A stretch of DNA of 64,000 nt. Origin: Flavobacterium sp. (GTDB lineage: Bacteria; Bacteroidota; Bacteroidia; Flavobacteriales; Flavobacteriaceae). The position numbers and the translations under genes were made by a program. The stretch spans positions 1 to 64,000 of the forward strand of contig JASLID010000002.1 in the NCBI GenBank assembly GCA_030153045.1. The letters run 5' to 3'. Within the stretch, counting starts at the first letter, position 1, and each line of letters begins with the position of its first letter. This document shows positions 35,259 to 44,128 of this stretch, in pieces. Below the pieces are notes generated by a model, which saw nothing but the letters and a program-made list of their open reading frames with translations, made no database searches and had not been told where the DNA came from.

Positions 35259-35792
35259 ATGGAAATGAAAAAATCATTACAAACAACCTTAAAATCATCT
35301 TTCGCAGCAATCCTTTTATCTGCATCTATCGTTTCTTGTGACAACGACGAATCAAAAATTAACACCGTTGAAAACACACCTGTTAACAACAGTTTCACAA
35401 CAGCTAACAACAGTCTTTTAAATAGGATTAGAATAAAATTCATGATTTCTATTGGTGCAAATTTAGAAAGACCAAGTTTAGGTTGTGATAGTGGATTTGG
35501 TATTTGTGAAATCAGAATAGGTTTAGCGAGCATTGGATTTGATAAAGTTAATTTTGGAGTTTCAGATGACAATCACATCCACCTTGTAATGGAAAGAGAA
35601 AGTGTTGAAGAGGAATTCATCACAATTTCTGAAGGAGATGAGTCTATTACACTTGATCAAGATGTCGTTACTTTTTTCAAAAAAGAAGGATTTGATATCG
35701 CTAACATAAAACTTGTTAGAGGACAATATGCAGTTAAAGAAGAAGTAGGGACAGGAAAATACACTGTAGCAATCCCTTTTGAAAAGATCTAA
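35259..35792 (+). CDS. Unknown lipoprotein in the rnc island
   Basis: Protein of 177 residues; ATG at 35259, with a second ATG at 35265 equally possible. The N-terminus is a lipoprotein signal (KKSLQTTLKSSFAAILL, lipobox SIVSC at about residue 27), followed by an acidic/Asn-Thr-rich linker (DNDESKINTVENTPV). The mature part is about 120 residues and contains a Cys pair in LGCDSGFGICEIRIG and predicted beta strands. I do not recognise a family. A TATTTTTG box at 35213-35220 and a strong terminator at 35815-35846 make it a complete independent transcription unit. Confidence 0.7.
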   Translation: MEMKKSLQTTLKSSFAAILLSASIVSCDNDESKINTVENTPVNNSFTTANNSLLNRIRIKFMISIGANLERPSLGCDSGFGICEIRIGLASIGFDKVNFGVSDDNHIHLVMERESVEEEFITISEGDESITLDQDVVTFFKKEGFDIANIKLVRGQYAVKEEVGTGKYTVAIPFEKI

Positions 35793-35814
35793 TATAGAAT
35801 CAAAGTAATACAAA

Positions 35815-35846
35815 AAACTGCAACTTTTAAGGTTGCAGTTTTTTTA
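35815..35846 (+). terminator. Intrinsic terminator after the island lipoprotein gene
   Basis: AAACTGCAAC, 6-7 nt loop, GTTGCAGTTT and a T-run. The following 150 bp up to the rnc fragment hold nothing I can identify. Confidence 0.86.
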
Positions 35847-36006
35847 TTTCCAATTATAAAAACCCAACCTCTGATTATTAAGACTCCGCAATTTACAGTT
35901 TAAATTTCACTAGCTAATCCAGCTAACAAAATACATTCCTCTTATTTCGCCTCAAAATACTTCCATTTCTAAAAATGCTCTTTTCACCTATATTCAATCA
36001 TTTCCA

Positions 36007-36176
36007 CTGGCGATTTGAAACATTTAGTTTTTGATTATCAATCGATAGAAAAGTAGTAGCTAGAGCCATGGTAACTTCAAAAAAGAAAGCCGAGTAAATT
36101 ACTTCAAAAAGAGCTCATTTTGTATTTCAGTCTCAATAAATTCTAAATAATTTTATTCCCAACGCAATCGTTTTCG
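36007..36176 (+). pseudogene. Degraded copy of the rnc 3' end
   Basis: The segment aligns with 34859-35027 (end of rnc plus about 25 bp behind its stop). Over the best 93 columns (34911-35003) about 80 are identical, including CTTCAAAAAAGAAAGCCGA-like and TTTTGTATTTCAGTC blocks. It has a one-base deletion in the first third and an in-frame TAA where rnc has GAA GAA (GCC GAG TAA ATT). It covers only the last third of the dsRNA-binding domain and has no start. It is therefore a remnant, most simply the original rnc end displaced by the island. Confidence 0.85.
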
Positions 36177-36260
36177 TTAATAAATTAGCACATTCCTAAC
36201 ACTGCAAAGTAGTTAGTGTGCCTGATAAATAGTATCTTTACATTTTATTTGAAAGATTTT

Positions 36261-36740
36261 ATGGCTATTCATAAATTACAATTGGAAGATTTCGATCAGG
36301 TAGATTACAATTTAATTGCAATTCACACCGTGCTTGAAGATTACAGATTGGCTTTCAAGATAAATCAAAAATTGACCATTTTGCTTTCTAAAAATGAAAA
36401 CGAAATCCCAATAACTGTCAACCAAAAAAAAGCATCGTTTTCTAGATTTACTTTTGATGACGAGGAAAAAATGATGGTTTGGGACTTAATTCAAAACAAA
36501 CAAGAAATAGAATCGCCAGTACAAACTCCGGCCATTAATTTGTTTGAAGACAATAATGTAACCACACAAGTCACATTAGTTTCTGAATTAAAAAAAGTAG
36601 ATTTCTTTTTAAAAATAGAACACGACAATCAAATAAAGGTAAAAGATATTATAAATACAATAAATACGATTGATTCCATTAGTACGGTATATGAAGTAGA
36701 TGCCAATGAAATTAAATCTAAAAACAACTTAATTTTTTAA
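36261..36740 (+). CDS. IPExxxVDY family protein
   Basis: Protein of 159 residues from the ATG at 36261 (MAIHKLQLEDFDQVDYNLIAIHT). The preceding 15 codons of the open frame lie in the putative promoter. The segment LEDFDQVDYNLIAIHT fits the IPExxxVDY signature of a Bacteroidetes family usually encoded between rnc and pyk; the C-terminus ends in YEVDANEIKSKNNLIF, also typical. Function is unknown. It ends 3 bp before pyk and should be co-transcribed with it. Confidence 0.82.
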   Translation: MAIHKLQLEDFDQVDYNLIAIHTVLEDYRLAFKINQKLTILLSKNENEIPITVNQKKASFSRFTFDDEEKMMVWDLIQNKQEIESPVQTPAINLFEDNNVTTQVTLVSELKKVDFFLKIEHDNQIKVKDIINTINTIDSISTVYEVDANEIKSKNNLIF

Positions 36741-36743
36741 AAA

Positions 36744-38174
36744 ATGCCAACAACAAAGAAGACCAAAATTGTAGCTACTTTAGGCCCAGCCTGTAGTTCA
36801 AAGGAAGTTATAAAAGAAATGATTGAAGCAGGTGTTGATGTTTTCAGAATCAATTTTTCACATGCTGATTATACTGATGTTAGTGAACGAATTCAAATTA
36901 TTCGCGAACTTAACGAAGAAAACGGATATACGACAGCCATTTTAGCCGATTTACAAGGCCCAAAACTTCGTGTTGGTGTTATGAAAGAAGATGTAGTCGT
37001 AAGCAAAGGCGATATTATCACTTTTCAAACTGCCGAAGATGTTCCAGGAACAGCTGATCGCGTTTATATGACCTATGCTGCATTTCCAAAAGACGTAAGA
37101 CCAGGAGAAAAAATACTTTTAGACGATGGAAAATTAATTTTTGAAGCCGTTTCTTCCGATAAAAAAACAGAAGTTGTTTGTAGAGTCCTTCAAGGAGGTC
37201 CTTTAAAATCTAAAAAAGGAGTAAACTTACCTAATACTAAAGTTTCATTACCAGCATTAACTGAAAAAGACATTAAAGATGCCATTTTCGCTATTGAAAA
37301 CAAGGTAGATTGGATCGCACTTTCGTTTGTAAGAACGCAAGAAGATTTAAAAGATTTACGTGATTTGATTACAAAACATTCCGATCATAAAATTCCAATT
37401 ATTGCTAAAATTGAAAAACCGGAAGCGGTTGAAAATATAGATCGAATTGTCGCTCATTGCGATGGATTAATGGTCGCTCGTGGGGATCTTGGAGTGGAAA
37501 TTCCGGCACACGAAGTACCACTAATTCAGAAGAAATTAATCCACAGAGCCAAACTGGCTCGTATCCCTGTAATTGTGGCTACACAAATGATGGAAACCAT
37601 GATTACCAGCCTAACACCTACTCGTGCCGAAGTGAATGACGTAGCCAACTCGGTAATGGACGGAGCGGATGCTGTAATGCTTTCGGGAGAGACTTCTGTG
37701 GGTAATTATCCGGTTCAGGTCATTGAAAAAATGACTCAAATTATTCAAGCGGTTGAAGATTCACCGCTAATTACAGTGCCACAAAACCAACCGCAAATTA
37801 AAACCAATCGTTACATCACTAAAAACATTTGTTATCACGCGGCGGTAATGGCTAACGATATTGAAGCCAAAGCTATCACAACATTGACCAATAGTGGTTA
37901 TACAGCGTTTCAGGTTTCGGCTTGGCGACCTCATGCTCACATTCTGGTTTTCACCTCTAACAGACGTATTTTAACCCAATTGAATTTGCTTTGGGGCGTA
38001 AATGCCTTTTTTTACGACAAGTTTGTAAGTACTGACGATACCATTGATGATATTAATTCTATTTCAAAACTAGAAGGTTTTGTTCAAAAAGGTGACATGT
38101 TAGTCAATTTGGCTGCTATGCCCGTTGCCAATAAAGGGATGGTAAATACATTGCGTATTTCGGAAATTGAATAA
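36744..38174 (+). CDS. pyk: Pyruvate kinase
   Basis: Protein of 476 residues. It makes pyruvate and ATP from phosphoenolpyruvate in glycolysis. Signatures: ATLGPACSSKEV at the N-terminus (R-binding region), IFRINFSHADYTD-like segment with FRINFSHAD, the active-site pattern IIAKIEKPEAVEN (catalytic Lys), MVARGDLGVEIPAHEVPL, and TPTRAEVNDVANSVMDG. The effector-binding C-terminal domain is present. Co-transcribed with the small IPExxxVDY gene. Confidence 0.97.
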   Translation: MPTTKKTKIVATLGPACSSKEVIKEMIEAGVDVFRINFSHADYTDVSERIQIIRELNEENGYTTAILADLQGPKLRVGVMKEDVVVSKGDIITFQTAEDVPGTADRVYMTYAAFPKDVRPGEKILLDDGKLIFEAVSSDKKTEVVCRVLQGGPLKSKKGVNLPNTKVSLPALTEKDIKDAIFAIENKVDWIALSFVRTQEDLKDLRDLITKHSDHKIPIIAKIEKPEAVENIDRIVAHCDGLMVARGDLGVEIPAHEVPLIQKKLIHRAKLARIPVIVATQMMETMITSLTPTRAEVNDVANSVMDGADAVMLSGETSVGNYPVQVIEKMTQIIQAVEDSPLITVPQNQPQIKTNRYITKNICYHAAVMANDIEAKAITTLTNSGYTAFQVSAWRPHAHILVFTSNRRILTQLNLLWGVNAFFYDKFVSTDDTIDDINSISKLEGFVQKGDMLVNLAAMPVANKGMVNTLRISEIE

Positions 38175-38204
38175 ATGAACTTCTGCGAAAGCGACAAAAT
38201 AAAA

Positions 38205-39287
38205 TTAGAATTCAAACCGTAGTTGTACCACTACGGTTTTTTTTATTTCAGTATTGAGGTTGGAGAGGGAAATTCCTAGCAAACGTACTGAATCTTTCAT
38301 TTTTTCTTGATACAATAATTCTTTGGCAACCTCAAACAGTAATCCTTTGTCGGAAATAAAATAAGGCAAGGTTTTACTTCGGGTTTGTTGGGTAAAATCG
38401 GAGTATTTTATTTTTAAAGTGATGGTTTTACCAGAAATTTTATGTTTTTGCAATCGTTTGGACAGTTCTTTTGCAATACGATCTAATCGCTCTTCCATAA
38501 AAATTTCGGAAGTTAAATTGGTATTGAAAGTATGTTCGGCAGCAACCGATTTAGTCGTTCGATTAGGCTTAACAGCACTGTTTGAAATCCCTCGCACCAA
38601 ATAATAGTAATGTCGGCCACTTTTCCCGAAATGTTCATCTAAATATTCCAGCGTTTTCGATTTTAAGTCGGCACCTGTATAAATTCCCAACTGATACATT
38701 TTTTCGGTAGTGACTTTACCAACACCATAGAATTTTTTGACGTCTAACGATTCTAAAAAAGCTTCTACTTCGTCAGGGTTGATGGTTTTTTGGCCGTTGG
38801 GTTTGTTGTAATCGGAAGCGATTTTTGCCACAAATTTATTTACTGATATGCCTGCTGAGGCTGTTAAACCCACTTCATCGAAAATGCGTTGTCGTATTTC
38901 CTGAGCGATTAATGTAGCGCTGGGATTTCCTTTTTTATTTTGAGTGACATCGAGGTAGGCTTCGTCGAGCGATAAGGGCTCAACCAAATCGGTATAGTCC
39001 AAAAATATTTTTCGGATCTGCTTGGAGATTTCTTTGTACCGTTCGAATCGGGGTCTGACAAATATTAATTCGGGACAATTGCGTTTGGCTTGAATACCAC
39101 TCATAGCACTTCGAACGCCAAATTTTCGTGCTTCGTAACTGGCTGCCGAAACCACGCCACGCACTTCGCTACCGCCCACAGCCAATGGCTTCCCTTTGAG
39201 TTCAGGATGGTCCATTTGCTCTACAGAAGCATAAAATGCGTCCATATCGACGTGGATGATTTTTCGTTGTGGATTAACATCAGACAT
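38205..39287 (-). CDS. dinB: DNA polymerase IV (Y family)
   Basis: Protein of 360 residues. Translesion polymerase with catalytic acidic residues in IHVDMDAFYASVE (D14, D16) and in PLSLDEAYLDVT. The little-finger region contains KSVAAEHTF. The C-terminus ends in QLRFEF, which fits a sliding-clamp-binding peptide. A TAAATTTG box at 39292-39299 on the minus strand lies only 5 bp before the ATG, so the mRNA may be nearly leaderless. Convergent with pyk. Confidence 0.95.
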   Translation of the reverse strand: MSDVNPQRKIIHVDMDAFYASVEQMDHPELKGKPLAVGGSEVRGVVSAASYEARKFGVRSAMSGIQAKRNCPELIFVRPRFERYKEISKQIRKIFLDYTDLVEPLSLDEAYLDVTQNKKGNPSATLIAQEIRQRIFDEVGLTASAGISVNKFVAKIASDYNKPNGQKTINPDEVEAFLESLDVKKFYGVGKVTTEKMYQLGIYTGADLKSKTLEYLDEHFGKSGRHYYYLVRGISNSAVKPNRTTKSVAAEHTFNTNLTSEIFMEERLDRIAKELSKRLQKHKISGKTITLKIKYSDFTQQTRSKTLPYFISDKGLLFEVAKELLYQEKMKDSVRLLGISLSNLNTEIKKTVVVQLRFEF

Positions 39288-39377
39288 GACACAAATTTAA
39301 TTTTTTTTCACTGAGAAGTAACAGACATTCGTAAAGTTTGATTTTAAAAATACTATATCTTTGATAAACGAAACCCA

Positions 39378-39458
39378 TAGCCCGGATAGCAGTGGAAATC
39401 CTTTTTCTTTTTGTTGACAAAAGGAAAAAGATTGTAACGAATAGCCGGAAATAGCTCC
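39378..39458. repeat. Structured intergenic repeat, copy A
   Basis: Plus-strand element starting TAGCCCGGATAGCAGTGG and ending in CGGAAATAGCTCC, with a central long hairpin (AATCCTTTTTCTTTT pairing with AAAAGGAAAAAGATT). It shares flanks and layout with the copy at 50356-50433. From memory such AGCCC-GAT ... GGAAATAGC elements recur between genes in Flavobacterium genomes. It lies between the divergent dinB and CYTH genes, directly behind a plus-strand TATCTTTG box (39355-39362), so it would form the start of the CYTH mRNA. Confidence 0.7.
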
Positions 39459-39466
39459 TAATAAAA

Positions 39467-39934
39467 ATGATAGAAATAGAACGTAAATTTTTAGTCTTAA
39501 ATACCGATTTTATTGATTTGGCAGTGACCCAGAATAGAATTGTGCAAGGTTATTTAAATTCGAACCCAGAACGAACTGTTAGGGTTAGAATTAAAGGCGA
39601 AAAAGGGTTTTTGACGATTAAAGGGAAAGGCAACGATTCAGGCACTACTCGGTTGGAATGGGAGACCGAAATTCCTTTGGCTGAAGCCGAAAAGTTGTTA
39701 TCTCTTTGTGAAAATGGTGTGATTGACAAAACAAGATATGAAATCCCATCGGACCAACACACCTATGAAGTTGATATTTTTGCTGGCGACAACAAAGGTT
39801 TAATTATGGCCGAAATTGAATTGGAATCGGAAACCGAACCTTTTGAAAAACCCCATTGGTTAGGGCAAGAAGTTACTGGCGACGAGCGTTATTACAATGC
39901 CTATTTAAGTAATAAACCCTACAAAAGCTGGTAA
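39467..39934 (+). CDS. CYTH domain protein (inorganic triphosphatase-like)
   Basis: Protein of 155 residues starting MIEIERKFLVLN, with the ExExK signature of the CYTH fold (E3, E5, K7). The alternating basic and acidic strands of the triphosphate tunnel are visible: RTVRVRIKGEKGFLTIKGK, TRLEWETEI, KTRYEIP, YEVDIFAGDNKGLIMAEIELESE-type segment (LIMAEIELES). Bacterial members hydrolyse tripolyphosphate or thiamine triphosphate; which one cannot be said. It ends exactly where the convergent RlpA-like gene ends. Confidence 0.9.
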   Translation: MIEIERKFLVLNTDFIDLAVTQNRIVQGYLNSNPERTVRVRIKGEKGFLTIKGKGNDSGTTRLEWETEIPLAEAEKLLSLCENGVIDKTRYEIPSDQHTYEVDIFAGDNKGLIMAEIELESETEPFEKPHWLGQEVTGDERYYNAYLSNKPYKSW

Positions 39935-40420
39935 TTATTTTTTCTGGGCGACTTCAATTTTTACCATCATTTCTCCTCCGCCTTTATTTACGGCAAGGTA
40001 CATAAATGCTTTACGAGACAAATCGATTTCGCGATTGCGAACAAAAGGGCCTCTGTCATTTACGGTCACTATGACATGTTTTCCGTTCCTTAAATTGGTT
40101 ATGCGAAGTTTGGTGCCAAAAGCAAATTTTCGATGCGCTGCTGTGAGTTTGTTACTATCGTATCTGATACCACTCGCCGTACGTTTTCCATGAAACTTTT
40201 TAGCATAATAAGAAGCGTGAGCCTTGCTTTTATATAATTTGTAGTTATAAAGGCCTTCATTTTCAATAATTAGGCTATCTATAGCGATAGAATCAGGTTT
40301 AATGGTGTCTTGAACCACAGCAGTTGAAAAAGAAGGTTTATCAAATTTCTTAAATGAAAAATTTGACACCACAAGGATTGCTATAGTGGTGGTAAGTACC
40401 AATAAAAATCTATTTATCAT
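39935..40420 (-). CDS. RlpA-like double-psi beta-barrel protein (septal ring lytic transglycosylase family)
   Basis: Protein of 161 residues from the ATG at 40420 (MINRFLLVLTTTIAILVVS), which gives a signal peptide or membrane anchor; the 12-codon longer frame does not. The C-terminal 95 residues form the RlpA double-psi barrel: ASYYAKKFHGKRTASGIRYD-like segment (KFHGKRTASG), KLTAAHRKFAFGTKL, VTVNDRGPFVRNREIDLS with the catalytic-type Asp. The SPOR domain of E. coli RlpA is absent, so septal targeting must differ if it occurs. Confidence 0.88.
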   Translation of the reverse strand: MINRFLLVLTTTIAILVVSNFSFKKFDKPSFSTAVVQDTIKPDSIAIDSLIIENEGLYNYKLYKSKAHASYYAKKFHGKRTASGIRYDSNKLTAAHRKFAFGTKLRITNLRNGKHVIVTVNDRGPFVRNREIDLSRKAFMYLAVNKGGGEMMVKIEVAQKK

Positions 40421-40507
40421 ATTTTGTTTATTATAATACATTACACAATTATTCAAATACCATACCTAAAATGAAAAAGCCCTAATTACAGGACTTTTAT
40501 AAATTTT

Positions 40508-40930
40508 TTACAACCACATTGACCATGGAATTTTGCTTAAAATAAGTACTAGTCCTAATCCGAAACCTATTAATATTGATTTGAATTTGGCAGTACCATT
40601 TTCATTTCGTTTGTGTTTTGACCAACCTATTGTGATTAAGGTAATCGCAATTATATTGGTTACTGGGTGTTCTAAAGAAGTTAAACGCAAGTCGGCATTT
40701 TTCATTTCTCCCAAAACAGCATGCCCTAATGGAGAAACAAAATACAATATTAACCCCACTACTAACTGAATATGTGTAGCAATTAAACCAAATAAAGCAA
40801 TTTTTCGGTCTTTAGCCGTGAACTCTTTTTTAGAGAAAAACCCGAAGGCGCTATTTGCTACAGCTACAACTAATAAAAGCAACGCTAAATAGGCCCATCC
40901 TGAATGGAACTTTTGAATAAATTCGTACAT
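40508..40930 (-). CDS. Four-helix membrane protein, possible heme-binding (cytochrome b-like)
   Basis: Protein of 140 residues with four hydrophobic segments (about residues 10-30, 44-66, 88-103 and 117-137). Histidines sit at H9 (KFHSGW), near 53 (IATHIQLVVG), near 71 (LGHAVLG) and near 87 (LEHPVTN), a pattern that could bind heme across helices. Databases often name relatives cytochrome b, but I cannot confirm it. It is downstream of the TonB receptor gene by 87 bp with a terminator between them, so it is probably an independent unit. Confidence 0.72.
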   Translation of the reverse strand: MYEFIQKFHSGWAYLALLLLVVAVANSAFGFFSKKEFTAKDRKIALFGLIATHIQLVVGLILYFVSPLGHAVLGEMKNADLRLTSLEHPVTNIIAITLITIGWSKHKRNENGTAKFKSILIGFGLGLVLILSKIPWSMWL

Positions 40931-40969
40931 TTTTTGTGTTTTAGTTTACACAAATATAAATAAAAAAAC

Positions 40970-40994
40970 AAAACCACGCTGATAGCGTGGTTTT
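40970..40994 (-). terminator. Intrinsic terminator after the TonB receptor gene
   Basis: AAAACCACGCT, loop GAT, AGCGTGGTTTT with A-rich flank on the plus side (T-run on the minus strand). Functional for minus-strand transcription from 41018. Confidence 0.85.
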
Positions 40995-41017
40995 GAATAT
41001 TATATAAAAAACTTGTA

Positions 41018-43954
41018 TTAGAAGTTATATGAGAATGTGAAATTCCATGTTCTTCCCATACCGAAGAAAACTTGATTTCTTGAATCAACACCATCATAAG
41101 TTCCTTTTGCTAAATAATCTTGATATGTAGCATACTGACCCTCTCCAGGTGTAGCTGATTTTAAGTATACAGGAACTGCTGATGGACCACTACCAATTTG
41201 CGTTACTACAGAACCATTTTGTAAAGCCCCTCTACCATCACCTGCCCCAGAATTAAATTCAGCTTCAGTAGCAACAAATTGATTAGTTCTAGATTCAGAA
41301 ATATAAATTTCGTTTAAGACATTATTTACATTAACTCTTAAATTAAAGAAATCTTTACTATCTTTAGTTCTATTGATTTTATAAGAAATTCCAGCATCCA
41401 TTAAACCATAAGATGGCAATTCTAAAGTTCCTTTATTGGTTTCTAAATCAAATTTTGCTGGATCTATACTTGCATATAACTTATCTGAAAATCTGTAATT
41501 TCCATCAATTTTAAGACCTTTAGTCACATTTATTGTAGCGCCAATACTAGCTGTTGTTTGAGCAACATCTCCAACTTTCGCACCATCAAGATATAATGTT
41601 TTATTTGTTCCTCCACCAATTGGCTGATTACCTACATCGTATCTATTACTTGTACTATTTCCTTCATACTTCCAGTCTCCAACAGAAATCATTCCGTTCA
41701 ATGCTAAAAAATTAAAAGGTCTTGCATTCATTTCTAATTCAATTCCTGAGTGAATTTCTGTAATGCCTGCAAAATCATAATATCCTCCAACATTATCTGG
41801 AGCTGCATCAGTAGATCTTTGGTATCTATCTTTCCAAGAAGTATAATATGCATTTAAGTTAGCGCTAAATTTTGAAGTTTTAAAGCCATATCCAGCTTCA
41901 ACTCCTAATATTTTTTCATTAACTAAATTACCATTAACTAACGATTTATTATTTGGATAAACTGCATTAAAGAATGGTTGTTTAGAATAATAACCTGCAT
42001 TAACAAAAACATTCATTTTGTCAGTTAAGTTATAGTTAGCTCCACCTTTTACGTTACCTCCTAGAATATTTTCGAAATCTGTCTTTTGTAAAGGATCTCC
42101 ATTTTTGTATTGAAACAAATCTTCTCTGCTAAATCCTTGTTGAGAAACTGCACCTTGAACAAATGCAGTTAATTTTTCTGTAGCATACTCTAATTGAGTA
42201 AAAGCACCATACCATCTAACATATCCGTTATTGTTGTAATCAATTTTCTCTTGTTTTTTAACATCTGAAAAAGGATTAAAACTTGGGTCAGACTCATAAG
42301 TGTTATACAAAACGTATGGCGTTTGACTAACGTTAATGTCGTTTGCAGTCCAAACACCACCTGTGCCATAAACAGTTTGAGCATTATATCCTTTTGCACC
42401 TAATAAATCTGAAACATTTCTGAAATGATACCCAGTATATGTTCTAGCATCAAGACCAAAATCTAATGTCAATTTATCTGTAAGCTTTGTATTTAAATTA
42501 ATTACCCCTCCGTACCAATCATGAGAGTTAATAGAAGCTCTTCTTACAAATCCAGTTGACCTACTTGCTATTTGTTCACCTCCTACTGGCGCCAAATTTG
42601 ACGGCCCAGAAATAGCGCCAGGATTAAGAGCAGATCCTCCTATCGTTGCCTCTCTATCAGCGGCATTATAAGTTCCTTGGTTGTATGCATAAAAGTCATT
42701 AAATGGAACTAATCCATCTGCTGTTTTATATTGAAATGGAGATCTTCCTATATTACCTGTTCCGCCTCCACGACCCCAAGAGCCATAAAAAACTGAAGAC
42801 AATTTCATTCTATCACTTATTTTCCAATCATAATTTAAAGATGCAACTGGTTTATGATAGAAATTTCTAGCCCATGAAAATTCTTCACCATTTAAATAAC
42901 CATAATCAGAGTTATACTTAATGTTTGGAGAATTATTTGTCTGGTCTCCAAATTTAATATACGAACCTAAATGATTTGCAAAACTTCTTTGGTTGTGCCA
43001 TTGAGGCGCGCCAGTAATGGTAAATTGAATATCATGTTTGTCATTAAACTCATATCCAATACCTACAAAATAATTTTGACCTGAAAATTTAGTCCCATTC
43101 ACATATCCATCACCCGTTGTATTACTAAATAATACAGAAGCTGACAAACCGTTTTTCATTTTACCTGTGGAGTATGATGCCATCGTTTTAAAGTAATCAT
43201 CATTACCTAAAGTAGCTGTAACTGACCCGCCTTCTTTAGCATCAGACGTTCTAGTTAATACATTGATAGTTCCTCCTACAGAAGAAATAGCCAATTTAGA
43301 CGAACCTAATCCTCTTTGTACTTGCATAGCAGTAGTCACATCAGACAAACCTGCCCAGTTACTCCAGAAAACCGAACCGTTTTCCATATCATTAACCGGA
43401 ACTCCATTAATCATTACCGCAATGTTTCTTTGGTCGAAACCACGAATATTAATTCTTGAATCTCCAAAACCACCACCTTGTTTTGTTACATAAACAGAAG
43501 GCGTATTGGCTAAAATTTCAGGAAATTCTTGATTCCCCAATTTTTCTTTAATTTCTGCAGCTTTAATAGTTGATGAAGCCACTGGTGTTTTTCTGTCTTT
43601 AGCCACGTCAATAACTGTTGACGTAATGACTATCTCCCCTAAAGTGTTCTCTTCGTCAATTAAATTAATTGTTCCTAAATCAGCTTGTCCATTAACGATT
43701 GAAAAGCTTACAATTGCAGTTTTGTAACCTAAAAATGACACCGCAATATTCCCTGCTGAATCGTTTGAATTTAAGGTAAAAGTACCGTCAAAACTAGTTG
43801 ACGTCCCTACTCTCGTTCCTTGTATTACTACGTTTGCTCCAGGTAACGCGCCATTTTTGTCTTGCACCGTTCCTGTCACTTTTCCTTGAGCAAATACTGT
43901 TGAAATGCTTAAGAAAAAGAAAGTCACTAAAAACCAATTTTTAATGTTTCTCAT
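41018..43954 (-). CDS. TonB-dependent receptor with CarboxypepD-regulatory-like domain
   Basis: Protein of 978 residues: signal peptide 1-23 (ending TVFAQ), a carboxypeptidase-D-like beta domain (about 25-105: VTGTVQDKNGALPGANVVIQ, STSFDGTF), a plug domain (FPEILANTPSVYV, GGFGDSRINIRGFDQRN, VQRGLGSSKLAISSVGGTINV), and a long beta-barrel ending in FTFSYNF with terminal Phe. It takes up a large substrate across the outer membrane. No SusD-like gene is adjacent, so it is not a classic polysaccharide utilisation pair. Substrate unknown; an iron or vitamin chelate and other nutrients are all possible. Single gene with own terminator. Confidence 0.93.
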   Translation of the reverse strand: MRNIKNWFLVTFFFLSISTVFAQGKVTGTVQDKNGALPGANVVIQGTRVGTSTSFDGTFTLNSNDSAGNIAVSFLGYKTAIVSFSIVNGQADLGTINLIDEENTLGEIVITSTVIDVAKDRKTPVASSTIKAAEIKEKLGNQEFPEILANTPSVYVTKQGGGFGDSRINIRGFDQRNIAVMINGVPVNDMENGSVFWSNWAGLSDVTTAMQVQRGLGSSKLAISSVGGTINVLTRTSDAKEGGSVTATLGNDDYFKTMASYSTGKMKNGLSASVLFSNTTGDGYVNGTKFSGQNYFVGIGYEFNDKHDIQFTITGAPQWHNQRSFANHLGSYIKFGDQTNNSPNIKYNSDYGYLNGEEFSWARNFYHKPVASLNYDWKISDRMKLSSVFYGSWGRGGGTGNIGRSPFQYKTADGLVPFNDFYAYNQGTYNAADREATIGGSALNPGAISGPSNLAPVGGEQIASRSTGFVRRASINSHDWYGGVINLNTKLTDKLTLDFGLDARTYTGYHFRNVSDLLGAKGYNAQTVYGTGGVWTANDINVSQTPYVLYNTYESDPSFNPFSDVKKQEKIDYNNNGYVRWYGAFTQLEYATEKLTAFVQGAVSQQGFSREDLFQYKNGDPLQKTDFENILGGNVKGGANYNLTDKMNVFVNAGYYSKQPFFNAVYPNNKSLVNGNLVNEKILGVEAGYGFKTSKFSANLNAYYTSWKDRYQRSTDAAPDNVGGYYDFAGITEIHSGIELEMNARPFNFLALNGMISVGDWKYEGNSTSNRYDVGNQPIGGGTNKTLYLDGAKVGDVAQTTASIGATINVTKGLKIDGNYRFSDKLYASIDPAKFDLETNKGTLELPSYGLMDAGISYKINRTKDSKDFFNLRVNVNNVLNEIYISESRTNQFVATEAEFNSGAGDGRGALQNGSVVTQIGSGPSAVPVYLKSATPGEGQYATYQDYLAKGTYDGVDSRNQVFFGMGRTWNFTFSYNF

Positions 43955-44128
43955 TTGTGATATTTAATTTTTTGTTTGGGTACAAAATTCTTATAAATAT
44001 CCTTCACTAATGTTAACTTAATGTTAATATTATGAAGTTAAAATTATGCACGCATAACAATAAAAATAAAACATTATTTAGAAAATGGCTTTTTTATTAA
44101 AGAAAAATCAATTTAAGACTTACAAATC

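Larger units (their letters stand above)
34859..36176. other. Small island bounded by direct repeats of the rnc 3' end
   Basis: The interval begins with the 3' end of rnc, holds one lipoprotein gene and a terminator, and ends with a degraded copy of the same rnc 3' end. In relatives I know rnc is normally followed closely by the IPExxxVDY gene and pyk, so this DNA is probably an insertion. No integrase or transposase remains. Nothing else is recognisable in 35004-35258 apart from a TATTTTTG box at 35213-35220. Confidence 0.5.

Noticed and set aside
36216..36260. Longer start for the IPExxxVDY gene
   Set aside because: Codons before MAIHKLQ are hydrophobic noise over a TATCTTTA promoter-like sequence and do not match the family.
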